A model generated the notes under the pieces. It saw only the letters and a program-made list of their open reading frames with translations. It was not told the DNA's origin and ran no database searches. A DNA stretch of 64,000 nucleotides from Candidatus Melainabacteria bacterium (GTDB lineage Bacteria; Cyanobacteriota; Vampirovibrionia; Gastranaerophilales; Gastranaerophilaceae): assembly GCA_003258735.1 (NCBI GenBank), contig QHME01000005.1:62730-126729 (forward strand), given 5' to 3'. Numbering within the stretch: position 1 is the first letter of the stretch; each line of letters opens with the position of its first letter. Both the position numbers and the translations under genes were made by a program. This document shows, piece after piece, positions 17,356 to 25,818 of this stretch.

Positions 17356-18009
17356 ATTTCCAGAAGTCGGTCTTGCCATATATGCAGTTTGAAACGCCTG
17401 CATAGTAGGTTTTGGTAAATATGAAGGGCTTTCCGGATTATTTCTGATATTTGAAATATGAGTTTCTGGAGCTTTTTTATCCATTTTTGCAATACATTTT
17501 TTCTGTTTGTTTGCAGCAATTTCATTACGAATGATTGGAGTAACAATATTGCAAGATAAAATTGAACCTAATGTCGTACCGATGACATCAACACCTTTGT
17601 AAAATTTATTATAAACGGTTGACATTTTAGAGTCTAAATGTCCATTCTTTACAACATCAAAACCGACAGTCCCAACTTTATCAGCTACAGAGCTATTTTT
17701 TAAAAATGTACGAATTGTTTCAGGAAGAAGTTTACCTGTTGATACTAATTTATTTGCTACTGATTTAAAAGTTCTGCTTATTGCATAATAAGAAACGATA
17801 TTAACAGCAGCGTCCGCCAACTCTTGAGGAACCATATACATTTTTTGTTCCTTAGAAAGTTTATCGTTTATAACAATTGCAGTAACTTGAGCAGCAGAAG
17901 ATAAAATCCAACCGATAACACCTGTATGTACAAGCATTTTTCCGATATCATCACTGTATTTGCTTGCAATTGCATCACACATTTTTTGAATCCAAACAGG
18001 TTTAACCAT
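17344..18009 (-). CDS. Uncharacterised protein with hydrophobic segments (second of overlapping pair)
   Basis: A 221-residue protein of no recognised family. Hydrophobic stretches at about 28-50 (MLVHTGVIGWILSSAAQVTAIVI) and 137-155 (GTTLGSILSCNIVTPII) may span or insert in the membrane. The C-terminus is basic and Asn/Pro-rich. It overlaps the upstream gene by 8 bases and converges on the anti-sigma gene, overlapping its end by 12 bases. CAAGGAGG before the ATG is a strong ribosome-binding site. Both members of the pair share this layout, amphipathic helices around paired hydrophobic stretches, and are probably partners or distant paralogues. Confidence 0.6.
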   Translation of the reverse strand: MVKPVWIQKMCDAIASKYSDDIGKMLVHTGVIGWILSSAAQVTAIVINDKLSKEQKMYMVPQELADAAVNIVSYYAISRTFKSVANKLVSTGKLLPETIRTFLKNSSVADKVGTVGFDVVKNGHLDSKMSTVYNKFYKGVDVIGTTLGSILSCNIVTPIIRNEIAANKQKKCIAKMDKKAPETHISNIRNNPESPSYLPKPTMQAFQTAYMARPTSGNLKI

Positions 18010-18577
18010 GTTTTACCTCCTTGGATTTTTGTGAATCTTGTTGTGCAACTTGCGCTTTATTATGAATTTTATCAACAAACCTATTCGTCAAAAATTTTGT
18101 TAATGGAGCATCAATCAAGAAGTTTGTAAACATCATAACAACAGTTGCTATGATTGTACCCATTGCATTTTTGTATTCGGCCAAGTTTTTACAAACTTTT
18201 TCACTTGGAGTCAATAAGGTGCGTAATGTTTTAAACTTCATGTCTGGACGAATTTCACGAGGAAGTTTTGTAAAAGCATTAACGGCATGAATACATCCTG
18301 AGCGGATAAGTACACCTGTAGCCGTACCTGCAATAATTTTTGCAACTGTTCTTGCTGCAGACACTTTTCTTGTATCTTCATCTACTTTTTTGTTACTCAA
18401 ATCAATAAACGGTTGGCTCATTAATGCGGTAGCACCCAAAATGAACCTGTTTTCAGGGGATGAAATATTTTTACCAATCCATTTAATAGCTTTGTTAGCG
18501 CGTTCGCCTTTGACTGTCATCTGCGGTATGCGACTGACAAAAGTTGAAACTATTCTGCTTGGACTTATACTATTCAT
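18002..18577 (-). CDS. Uncharacterised protein with hydrophobic segments (first of overlapping pair)
   Basis: About 191 residues from the ATG near 18577; a TTG (about 18604) and another ATG (about 18589) are alternatives, and no start has a good ribosome-binding site. Hydrophobic stretches occur at about 80-95 (AKIIAGTATGVLIRSG) and 140-162 (MGTIIATVVMMFTNFLIDAPL), and the C-terminus is Lys/Gln-rich and charged. No known domain. It overlaps the next gene by 8 bases. The hydrophobic stretches suggest both proteins sit at the inner membrane. Confidence 0.55.
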   Translation of the reverse strand: MNSISPSRIVSTFVSRIPQMTVKGERANKAIKWIGKNISSPENRFILGATALMSQPFIDLSNKKVDEDTRKVSAARTVAKIIAGTATGVLIRSGCIHAVNAFTKLPREIRPDMKFKTLRTLLTPSEKVCKNLAEYKNAMGTIIATVVMMFTNFLIDAPLTKFLTNRFVDKIHNKAQVAQQDSQKSKEVKHG

Positions 18578-18670
18578 ATTTACAATCATTCCTACCCAAA
18601 TCAATAAAGATAATCAAGGTCATTAATTGCCTTATTTTGCGGTCACATTCACAAAAATTTACACAAAAAT

Positions 18671-18694
18671 GAGGTACAAAATGAATTATACCTC
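18671..18694 (-). terminator. Terminator of glgC
   Basis: GAGGTA and TACCTC bracket an AT-rich loop. On the minus strand the hairpin is followed by ATTTTTGT. It lies 37 bases beyond the glgC stop. Confidence 0.6.
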
Positions 18695-18730
18695 AAAATT
18701 ATTATTTTGAAAAAATATTTTACAAATTCT

Positions 18731-19966
18731 TTATAAAATAGCACCCTTAGGTACAACAGTAACTCCACCGTCAGATATATGAAAACCACGTTTTAGGTCT
18801 TCTTCTCTATCTATACCTATTTTTGTATGTGGTGGAATTATTACATTTTTATCAATAATAGCTTTTCTTATTTGCGAATATCTTCCGACCTCTACATTTT
18901 CCATCAATATACTGTCTGTAACACTTGAATAACTGTTTATTCTAACTTTTGGAGACAATACACAATGAGAAAGTCCGCCTCCTGAAATAATACAACCTTC
19001 TGATACCATTGAATTGGTAGCCATGCCGACTCTATCCCCCTCTTCCCAAACAAATTTTGCAGGTGGATAGTTATAGTTAAATGTCCTTAACGGCCATTCT
19101 TTTGAATACAAATTCAATTCAGGAGTATAGTCAAGCAAATCCATATTTGCTTGCCAATAAGCATCTATACTTCCGACATCCCTCCAGTATCCGCGTTCAC
19201 TATCGGTCATTCCAGGGAAAGAATTGCTCGCAAAGTTATAAACATAAATATTTTTACCTTCGTTTAGCATCATTGGAATAACGTTTTTCCCAAAGTCATG
19301 ATTTGACTCTTGGATTTTGTTATCTTTTTCCAATGCGCTTAACAACTCATCTTTTCCAAAAATATAATTGCCCATAGAAGCTAAGCACATGCCAGGATTC
19401 CCCGGAATTGGACGAGGTGGAGTTTGAGGTTTTTCTACAAAATTAACAAGTTTCCAATTTTCATCAACTTCCATAATCCCAAATTCATGAGCCTCTTCTA
19501 TTGGAATTGGAATTGCTGAAATTGTTAAATCAGCATTTTTCTCCTTGTGAAAATCCAACATTTGAGAAACTTGCATTTTATAAATATGGTCACCACCGAA
19601 AATGCAAACATATCTAGGATCTTCATCTGTTATATGAAAAATATTTTGATAAATAGCATCGGCAGTTCCACGATACCAATCATTTCCGACTCTCATTTGT
19701 GCCGGACAAAGATCAACATACTGATTTAAGAACGGAGACAATACCCAACCACGAGTGATGTGTTTGTTTAATGAATCTGATTTGTATTGAGTCAAAACTT
19801 TGATTTTGTAAAACCCTGAATTAATAAAATTGTTAATTACAAAATCAATAATTCTGTATCTTCCGCCAAACGGAACAGCAGGTTTTGCTCTATCCTTTGT
19901 CAATGGATAAAGTCTTTTGCCTTCTCCCCCTGCCAAAATCATAACTAATGCATCATCAATTGACAT
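18731..19966 (-). CDS. glgC: Glucose-1-phosphate adenylyltransferase (ADP-glucose pyrophosphorylase)
   Basis: A 411-residue enzyme that makes ADP-glucose from ATP and glucose-1-phosphate, the committed step of bacterial glycogen synthesis. Seen: the nucleotide loop MILAGGEGKRLYPLTKDRAKPAVPFGGRYR (first part of the motif), DWYRGTADAIYQN, the catalytic FGGDHIYKM, the glucose-phosphate site IMEVDENWKLVNFVEKP, GNYIF, and a C-terminal left-handed beta-helix. Length and the WRDVGSIDAYW motif match bacterial GlgC. Transcribed alone with a GAGG ribosome-binding site. Confidence 0.96.
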   Translation of the reverse strand: MSIDDALVMILAGGEGKRLYPLTKDRAKPAVPFGGRYRIIDFVINNFINSGFYKIKVLTQYKSDSLNKHITRGWVLSPFLNQYVDLCPAQMRVGNDWYRGTADAIYQNIFHITDEDPRYVCIFGGDHIYKMQVSQMLDFHKEKNADLTISAIPIPIEEAHEFGIMEVDENWKLVNFVEKPQTPPRPIPGNPGMCLASMGNYIFGKDELLSALEKDNKIQESNHDFGKNVIPMMLNEGKNIYVYNFASNSFPGMTDSERGYWRDVGSIDAYWQANMDLLDYTPELNLYSKEWPLRTFNYNYPPAKFVWEEGDRVGMATNSMVSEGCIISGGGLSHCVLSPKVRINSYSSVTDSILMENVEVGRYSQIRKAIIDKNVIIPPHTKIGIDREEDLKRGFHISDGGVTVVPKGAIL

Positions 19967-20068
19967 ATAAAAACCTCTTCTACTGTATATATAAACATTA
20001 TATAACTAAAATTAATGAAAATCATTAATTCTAAATAACTAAATTTTCATCAATCTAAAGATGATATC

Positions 20069-21373
20069 TTATTTTAATATTTGTTTCAATTCGTTGATAA
20101 CCACATCCAACGCACCTTGTTGGTCTTGGAATACAGTTTCGCAATCCTTGCATGCCTGCTCATAAAACTCACTATCAGACAACAAAATTTCAACATAATC
20201 TGAAAACTCTTTCGGATTTTTTACAATTTTCCCAGCCTTTGAACGAGACAACAACCAATAAATATCACGGAAATTATGAATAGATGGCCCAGTGATTGTA
20301 GGTTTTGAATAAACTGTAGCCTCTAGCGGATTATGTCCACCTGTTTTGTTAAAACTTCCACCGATAAAAGCGAAAGAACAAATTGAATACATTTTAGATA
20401 ACTCACCCATCGTATCAAGTATGATAACATCTTTTGTTTTAAATGTATCTTCTTTTGAACGGAAACCGTAATTAAGACCTAAAGACTCTATTATCGGCAA
20501 AATCTGCGGTAATCTTGTTAAATGTCTTGGAACTAAAAGTAATTTTATATCAGAATATTTTTTTAATTTTTCACTAAACATTTCAAGAACAATTTCATCT
20601 TCTCCTTTGTGTGTACTACCCGCAATAATTACACGAAAACCCTCTTGTCCGATATCTATTTTTTCATCTGATTTTTTTACATCAAATTTCAAATTTTTCA
20701 TAACAAAAGTTCTATCTTCTGGAGCTCCGATTGAAACCAATTTATTTCTGTCGATATCACTTTGAGTAAGAATTTTGGTATATTTTGACAATACAGTTTT
20801 GAAAAAGAATTTAAAAAATTTATAAACAGAGTATGTAGAATCAGACATTCTGCCATTGATTGTATAGAGAGAAATTTTTCTCGCTTTACAAAAGAAGGAA
20901 AATACTGGCCACAATTCTGTTTCTGCAATCAAAACAACTGTAGGCTTAATTTTTCTCAAAAATGTATCTACACAAAAAGGAATATCAAAAGGGAAATATG
21001 TTACAAAATCTGCAACTTGGGCGTATTTTTTCTTCGCAATTTCCTGTCCTGTTTTTGTTCCAGTAGTAACTACTATTTTATATTCAGGAAAAGTCTCTTT
21101 TGTTTTTTTTATCAAGTTCTCTAATGCAATAATCTCACCAACAGATACTCCGTGGTACATTATAACTTTGTCTCCTAATTTTGGAGATTCAAAAAATCCT
21201 AATTTTTCTCTCCAACCATATAAAAATTTGCCATTAAAAACTCTAACGATATAATAAAACGGCATCAAAATTATAAATAATAAAGTTGAAATCAATCCAT
21301 ACAAAAATAATTCGCTAAACATTGATATAATAATCAATAATAATAAAACTAAAATAATAGAATAAGTAATCAT
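20069..21373 (-). CDS. waaA: 3-deoxy-D-manno-octulosonic acid (Kdo) transferase
   Basis: A GT30 glycosyltransferase that adds Kdo from CMP-Kdo to lipid A precursor at the inner membrane. Seen: N-terminal hydrophobic anchor, YGWREKLGFFESP, the catalytic-base Glu in YHGVSVGEIIAL, TTGTKTGQEIAKKKYAQVADFVTYFPFD (family motif, shown in part), AETELWPVF, the C-terminal nucleotide site IIAGSTHKGEDEIVLE, and GGSFNKTGGHNPLE. From ATG 21373 the length is 434 (E. coli 425). The longer frame to GTG 21421 would start inside the folK promoter and is less likely. TATAAT lies 9 bases before ATG 21373. Evidence for an LPS-bearing outer membrane. Confidence 0.9.
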   Translation of the reverse strand: MITYSIILVLLLLIIISMFSELFLYGLISTLLFIILMPFYYIVRVFNGKFLYGWREKLGFFESPKLGDKVIMYHGVSVGEIIALENLIKKTKETFPEYKIVVTTGTKTGQEIAKKKYAQVADFVTYFPFDIPFCVDTFLRKIKPTVVLIAETELWPVFSFFCKARKISLYTINGRMSDSTYSVYKFFKFFFKTVLSKYTKILTQSDIDRNKLVSIGAPEDRTFVMKNLKFDVKKSDEKIDIGQEGFRVIIAGSTHKGEDEIVLEMFSEKLKKYSDIKLLLVPRHLTRLPQILPIIESLGLNYGFRSKEDTFKTKDVIILDTMGELSKMYSICSFAFIGGSFNKTGGHNPLEATVYSKPTITGPSIHNFRDIYWLLSRSKAGKIVKNPKEFSDYVEILLSDSEFYEQACKDCETVFQDQQGALDVVINELKQILK

Positions 21374-21396
21374 AATACCGAAATTATACAACAAAG

Positions 21397-21436
21397 TTGA
21401 CAACATGTTGACATAATACACAAAAATTTATAAAAT
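21397..21436 (+). promoter_or_regulatory. folK promoter with doubled -35 box, apparently leaderless
   Basis: TTGACA occurs twice, at 21397-21402 and 21408-21413, 11 bases apart. The second is followed by a 17-base spacer and TAAAAT (21431-21436), then exactly 6 bases (CATTGT) and the folK ATG at 21443. No ribosome-binding site is present. A divergent -10 (TATAAT, 21383-21388 on the minus strand) for waaA lies next to the first TTGACA. Confidence 0.75.
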
Positions 21437-21442
21437 CATTGT

Positions 21443-21949
21443 ATGGCAATCGTATATTTAAGTTTAGGTTCAAATAAAGGAGATAGAATTGGCTACGTAC
21501 AACAGGCAGCGAGTCTGCTCGGTGCTGACGAAGGAATTTCTATTGTCAGAACATCCGCATTTTATGAATCAGAACCTTGGAATATGAACACAAAAAATTG
21601 GTTTGTTAATGCTGTTGTTGAGGCTAAAACTAAATATTCTCCGCAAGAACTTTTGGAAGTTTGCCAAAGAATTGAAAAACAGTTAGGTCGAACCTCCGAA
21701 GAAAAAAATCAGTACCAAGATAGAACAATAGATATTGATATACTTTTTTATAATAAAGATATAATAAACGAAGAAAATTTAATTATTCCGCACAAATATG
21801 TACATCTTAGAGCATTTACGCTCGTTCCAATGATGGAATTAAATTCGGACTTTGTCCATCCGGTTTTACATAAAAATATTGTTGAAATGCACAATGATTT
21901 AGAAAATCCTGAAATGGTGTTTTTATATGGCACAAGAGTTGATTTCTAA
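21443..21949 (+). CDS. folK: 2-amino-4-hydroxy-6-hydroxymethyldihydropteridine pyrophosphokinase
   Basis: A 168-residue HPPK that transfers pyrophosphate from ATP to 6-hydroxymethyl-dihydropterin for folate synthesis. Seen: YLSLGSNKGDR at the N-terminus, SAFYESEPW, CQRIEKQLGRT, the metal-binding DRTIDIDILFYN, and IPHKYVHLRAFTLVPM. Length matches E. coli HPPK (159). Transcribed from a near-consensus promoter whose start site coincides with the ATG. The next gene begins within its last 23 bases. Confidence 0.96.
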   Translation: MAIVYLSLGSNKGDRIGYVQQAASLLGADEGISIVRTSAFYESEPWNMNTKNWFVNAVVEAKTKYSPQELLEVCQRIEKQLGRTSEEKNQYQDRTIDIDILFYNKDIINEENLIIPHKYVHLRAFTLVPMMELNSDFVHPVLHKNIVEMHNDLENPEMVFLYGTRVDF

Positions 21950-23111
21950 CAAAACAATTGCAATTGTCGGAGCAGGACCTGCAGGATGCTTTTGTGCAAA
22001 ATTATTACTTGATTATGGGTGTGAAGTCACTTTATTTGATAAAGGGTCTCCGCTTAGAACGATTTTACCTACGGGTGGTGGCAGATGCAACCTTGCACAT
22101 TCTGAATTTGATTTTAAAGAACTTGCCAAAAATTATCCGCGCGGAGAAAAATTTTTATACTCTGTTTTTTCAAAATTTTCAACAGAAAATACGTTAAACT
22201 TCTTCGATTCAATTGGAATAAAAACTTATACACAAGAAGATAACAGGATTTTCCCAACATCAAATTCTTCAAAAGAAGTTCAAGAAAAAATACTATCTTC
22301 TATCAAAGATGCAAATATTATAAAAGAGGATGTTCAACAGATTTCAAAACTTGATAATTGTTACAAAATAAAGACGAACAAGAGCTCTTATGCCTTTGAT
22401 ATTGTTGTAGTCTCTATCGGGGGACATTCCAAACTGGATATTTTATCTCCGCTAGATTTAAGAATTGAACCGCAAACACAGGCTCTTGTAGCGCTTAAAA
22501 CTCAAGAGAATTTCGCGGATATTTCAGGAGTTTCAATAAAAAATGTCAAGGTTTTAGGCAAGGATTTTAAACAGTTAAAAAAAGATGATATTATCTTTAC
22601 CCACAAAGGAATTTCAGGACCTTTAATATATAAAATTTCTTCAATATATGCAAGAAAAGAAATGCCATATAAATTGACTTTACAACTAATTGAGCCATTT
22701 AACCTGCAAGAAGAACTAGACAAAAATCCACATAAAGAGATCAAAAATTTAGTAGGTAATTTTGTTCCAAAATCTTTTGCCAATTGTGTATTAAAGTCAC
22801 TCGAAATTCCACTTGAAACATCTTGTTGTAAAATAAACGGAAAAATTCGTGACAAAATTTTGAATAAACTTACTAATTTTGAAATAAACATAGTCGGGAA
22901 AGTTCCTGATAGTGAAGTTGTCACATGCGGAGGAATTTCACTAAAAGAAATCGACTCAAAAACGATGGGAGCTAAACGCTATCCAAATCTTTATTTCTGT
23001 GGAGAAGTTTTGGATGTTGATGGTTTTTGTGGAGGTTTTAATTTGCAAAATTGCTGGTCTACTGCCTACATCGCAGCACAAGGGGTAAGGCAATGTTACC
23101 GTTCAGCATGA
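21927..23111 (+). CDS. HI0933-family FAD-dependent oxidoreductase (BaiN/RdsA-like flavoprotein)
   Basis: A 394-residue two-dinucleotide-fold flavoprotein. Seen: FAD-binding IVGAGPAGCFCAKLL, the family-specific LPTGGGRCNLAH, EDNRIFPTSNSS, and the C-terminal FAD motif CGEVLDVDGFCGGFNLQNCWSTAY (shown in part by LDVDGFCGGFNLQ). Members are annotated as NAD(P)/FAD-dependent oxidoreductases; one has been linked to bile-acid dehydroxylation and others to unknown reductions, so the substrate here is not known. It overlaps folK by 23 bases and is translationally coupled to it. Confidence 0.85.
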   Translation: MAQELISNKTIAIVGAGPAGCFCAKLLLDYGCEVTLFDKGSPLRTILPTGGGRCNLAHSEFDFKELAKNYPRGEKFLYSVFSKFSTENTLNFFDSIGIKTYTQEDNRIFPTSNSSKEVQEKILSSIKDANIIKEDVQQISKLDNCYKIKTNKSSYAFDIVVVSIGGHSKLDILSPLDLRIEPQTQALVALKTQENFADISGVSIKNVKVLGKDFKQLKKDDIIFTHKGISGPLIYKISSIYARKEMPYKLTLQLIEPFNLQEELDKNPHKEIKNLVGNFVPKSFANCVLKSLEIPLETSCCKINGKIRDKILNKLTNFEINIVGKVPDSEVVTCGGISLKEIDSKTMGAKRYPNLYFCGEVLDVDGFCGGFNLQNCWSTAYIAAQGVRQCYRSA

Positions 23112-23325
23112 CTAAAATAACTGTCATTCCGAACTTGTTTCGGAATTCTTTCAAATTAATAATTTTGCAAATATAACCATTGATAAATCTGATACCTTGT
23201 AGTTCTAAATGGCTTGTAAAATTTCAGGTGGGCTAGTGAGCCCACCCTACTTAAACAAAATGTTTTGTTACTCTGCTTATGGTTTTATTATACGTTAGTG
23301 TCTGGCACGACTGTGTACAATCTTC
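23112..23325. repeat. Intergenic repeat pair between the flavoprotein gene and the pilin remnant
   Basis: Non-coding stretch holding two dispersed hairpin repeats: a TGTCATTCCGAACTTGTTTC copy at 23122-23148 and a GTGGGCTAGTGAGCCCAC copy at 23227-23250, followed by AT-rich sequence with no recognisable signal. Confidence 0.65.
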
Positions 23326-23535
23326 TTACTTTCCTTTTGTAATCCAAGTTTTAAAATAACATTCTCCTTGAGGACACCAGCGGTCTTTGTTAATATAATC
23401 GTCCCATAGTAAAACAGCATTGATATCGCTTGGGTAATTATCCCTCGGGGCTAAACTATTACCAAACTTTAAAACAAACCTGTCTCGTCCAAGCTGATTT
23501 GGTTTTCTATTTCTACTTCCCTCTACAGCTTGTAA
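23326..23535 (-). pseudogene. Remnant (C-terminal part) of a pilin-like/pseudopilin gene
   Basis: The minus strand reads about 69 codons between a TAA at 23536-23538 and a stop at 23326-23328 with no usable start. The product, LQAVEGSRNRKPNQLGRD followed by RFVLKFGNS and ending WCPQGECYFKTWITKGK, aligns with the C-terminal part of type IV pilin-like proteins. The intact pilin at 48.6 kb has the matching pattern V-D-L-N-G, P-P-N-M-A-G-F-D-T-F-T-F. The N-terminal FTLAE helix and middle are absent; upstream frames are broken by stops. A decayed gene flanked by dispersed repeats. Confidence 0.6.
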
Positions 23536-23663
23536 TTATTTCCGCGCGTAATATAATTTATATTGTACAAAAGTTAGAGGGATCCACCTCAGGGGTTTGC
23601 TTTATGTATAAGGGTTTTTATATATAAATTAAGCTCTCCCTAAAAAGGATAGAAAGAAGAAAA
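23536..23663 (+). other. thrS upstream region
   Basis: The 128 bases before thrS hold a possible promoter (TTGCTT near 23597, TATATA near 23620) but no strong signal. The ribosome-binding site is a weak AAAGAAG. I looked for a T-box (specifier stem plus antiterminator) and did not find one. Confidence 0.35.
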
Positions 23664-25472
23664 ATGGAAAAGAACAACGAAACATTGTCTATTCTAAGAC
23701 ACTCAACATCACACATTATGGCACAAGCCGTTCAAAGCCTGTTCCCTTCTGCAAAGTTAGCAATCGGACCTGCTACAGCTGACGGTTTTTACTATGACTT
23801 TGATTTGACAGATGGTCATGCCTTCACTCAAGAAGATTTGGCTAAAATTGAAGAAAAAATGAAAGAAATCATCAAACAAAATCTTACATTTGAAAAATAC
23901 GTCATTCCTGATGTTGACAAACAAATTGAAGAATTTAAAAAAGAAGGCGAAATCTACAAAGCTGAGTTATTGGAAGAACACAGAAACGATAATCCGACTT
24001 TATACATCACAAAAGATAAAGACGGAAACGCTTTGTTCAATGACCTTTGTGCTGGTCCTCACCTTCCTAACACATCATATATCAAAGCTAACGCTTTCAA
24101 ATTGTTGAAGGTTGCAGGTGCATACTGGAGAGGTAACGAAAAGAACAAAATGTTACAAAGAATCTATGCTACTGCTTACTGGAACAAAGAAGATTTGCAA
24201 GCTTATTTAACATTCTTGGAAGAAGCAGAAAAACGTGACCACAGAAAACTTGGTACAAAACTTGATTTATTCTCAACAAGAGAAGAATTAGGTGGGGGAC
24301 TTGTTTTGTGGCATCCAAACCTTGCTATCGTAAGAGAAGAAATCGAAAACTATTGGAGAACTGAACATAGAAAACGTGGTTACGTAATTGTAAACACTCC
24401 ACAAATCGCAAAATCTAAATTGTGGGAAATTTCAGGTCACGCTGACCACTACAGAGAAAATATGTTTTTCATCCAAAAAGATAATGATTCAGATGATCAA
24501 TTTATCTTGAAACCAATGAACTGCCCATTCCATATCTTGATTTATCAAGCAAACAGATACTCTTACCGTTCATTACCATTAAGAATGGCTGAGTTAGGTA
24601 CTGTTTATCGTAAAGAAAAATCAGGAGCATTATCAGGCTTGACCCGTGTTCAAGGTTTCACTCAAGATGATGCTCACATTTTCTGTACTCCTGAACAGCT
24701 TGTTGATGAAATCAACAGAATCATTGATTTTGTAGCTGATACATTAGCTATTTTCAAAATGAAATTCGAAGTTGAATTATCTACAAGACCAGAAAGCTAT
24801 ATTGGAGAAATAGAAAACTGGGACAGAGCAGAAGCTGGTTTAAAAGAAGCTATGGACAAACGAGGAATGAAGTATGATATCAACGAAGGTGATGGCGCAT
24901 TCTATGGTCCAAAAATCGACTTCAAAATCAAGGATGCAATTGGTAGAACATGGCAATGTGCTACAATTCAATTAGACTTCAACTTGCCTGAAAGATTTGA
25001 TATCAAATATCAAGACAAAGACGGTCAATTGAAAACTCCATTGATGTTACATAGAGTAATCTTTGGTTCTATGGAAAGATTCCACGGTATCTTGATTGAA
25101 CATTATGCAGGTGCATTCCCAACTTGGCTTGCTCCAACTCAAGTAAACATTGTTCCTATTTCAAACGAAAAACATATTGATTTTGCGGAAGAAGTTTATA
25201 AGAAAATGCGTGATGCTGGCATCAGAGTAAATCTTGATGACCGTTCAGAAAGTATGAATTACAAAATCAGAGAATCTCTTCAAGACAAGAAAATTCCTTA
25301 CGTTTGTGTAATCGGCGACAAGGAAATTGAAGCTAATTCTGTTGCAGTTCGTGCTAGAGGTATCGGTCAAGTAGGTACATTCAAAATTGATGAATTCATT
25401 GATATTATCAAAGATGAAATCAAAAATAGAGAAAATGACTCTTTTGCAAAGGGATTACAAGCAAATAAATAA
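23664..25472 (+). CDS. thrS: Threonyl-tRNA synthetase lacking the TGS domain
   Basis: A 602-residue class II synthetase that charges tRNA-Thr. It starts at what is residue about 65 of E. coli ThrS (LSILRHSTSHIMAQAVQSLF), the beginning of the editing domain, so the N-terminal TGS domain is missing. The editing domain (AIGPATADGFYYDFD, HRNDNPTLY...DLCAGPHLPNT) is intact. In the core, MNCPFHILIY supplies a zinc-binding Cys, RTVYRKEKSGALSGLTRVQGF-type motif 2 appears as GTVYRKEKSGALSGLTRVQ, and motif 3 is near HRVIFGSMERF. The C-terminal anticodon-binding domain is complete. No upstream in-frame extension could supply TGS. Confidence 0.95.
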   Translation: MEKNNETLSILRHSTSHIMAQAVQSLFPSAKLAIGPATADGFYYDFDLTDGHAFTQEDLAKIEEKMKEIIKQNLTFEKYVIPDVDKQIEEFKKEGEIYKAELLEEHRNDNPTLYITKDKDGNALFNDLCAGPHLPNTSYIKANAFKLLKVAGAYWRGNEKNKMLQRIYATAYWNKEDLQAYLTFLEEAEKRDHRKLGTKLDLFSTREELGGGLVLWHPNLAIVREEIENYWRTEHRKRGYVIVNTPQIAKSKLWEISGHADHYRENMFFIQKDNDSDDQFILKPMNCPFHILIYQANRYSYRSLPLRMAELGTVYRKEKSGALSGLTRVQGFTQDDAHIFCTPEQLVDEINRIIDFVADTLAIFKMKFEVELSTRPESYIGEIENWDRAEAGLKEAMDKRGMKYDINEGDGAFYGPKIDFKIKDAIGRTWQCATIQLDFNLPERFDIKYQDKDGQLKTPLMLHRVIFGSMERFHGILIEHYAGAFPTWLAPTQVNIVPISNEKHIDFAEEVYKKMRDAGIRVNLDDRSESMNYKIRESLQDKKIPYVCVIGDKEIEANSVAVRARGIGQVGTFKIDEFIDIIKDEIKNRENDSFAKGLQANK

Positions 25473-25501
25473 ATTTTGTTTGCTAAGAATATTGATAATA
25501 G

Positions 25502-25538
25502 ACGGCGGAGAAACTAAGTTTCTCCGCCGTTGGTTTTT
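25502..25538 (+). terminator. Intrinsic terminator of thrS
   Basis: ACGGCGGAGAAAC and its reverse complement GTTTCTCCGCCGT (25502-25530) form a 13-bp GC-rich stem with a 3-base loop, followed by TGGTTTTT. Confidence 0.9.
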
Positions 25539-25818
25539 AAGTGTCGGCATGGCAATGCCGACCTACATTAAAATAGTGCGTTCATACTTCACGCAAATTT
25601 TCTAAGCTTTCAGAACGAGAATAATAAGAAGAAGAAATCCTATTATGTCATTCCGAACTCGTTTCGAAATCTCAAATTGAACAAATTAGTCTTATTTTGA
25701 ATTTGTAATATAAGAACCCCTGAAACCAGTTCAGAGTGACTATAATCTATATATTGGAAACAAGTTCTATCCCACCTTGTGGGTGAGATTAGTGATAGAT
25801 TCTAAATCACAAATTCTC
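25539..25818. repeat. Intergenic repeat island after thrS
   Basis: No gene. It holds a GTCGGCATGGCAATGCCGAC hairpin (25543-25566, ending CCTAC), a TGTCATTCCGAACTCGTTTC copy (25646-25673) and an inverted diverged copy (25713-25740), then a short palindrome near 25768-25790 (CCCACCTTGTGGG). Confidence 0.65.

Noticed and set aside
21374..21421. Longer waaA starting at GTG 21421
   Set aside because: That start would lie inside the folK promoter and upstream of the waaA -10; the ATG at 21373 fits better.
23329..23663. T-box riboswitch upstream of thrS
   Set aside because: No specifier loop, no conserved T-box core and no terminator/antiterminator pair was found; most of the region reads as a pilin remnant on the other strand.
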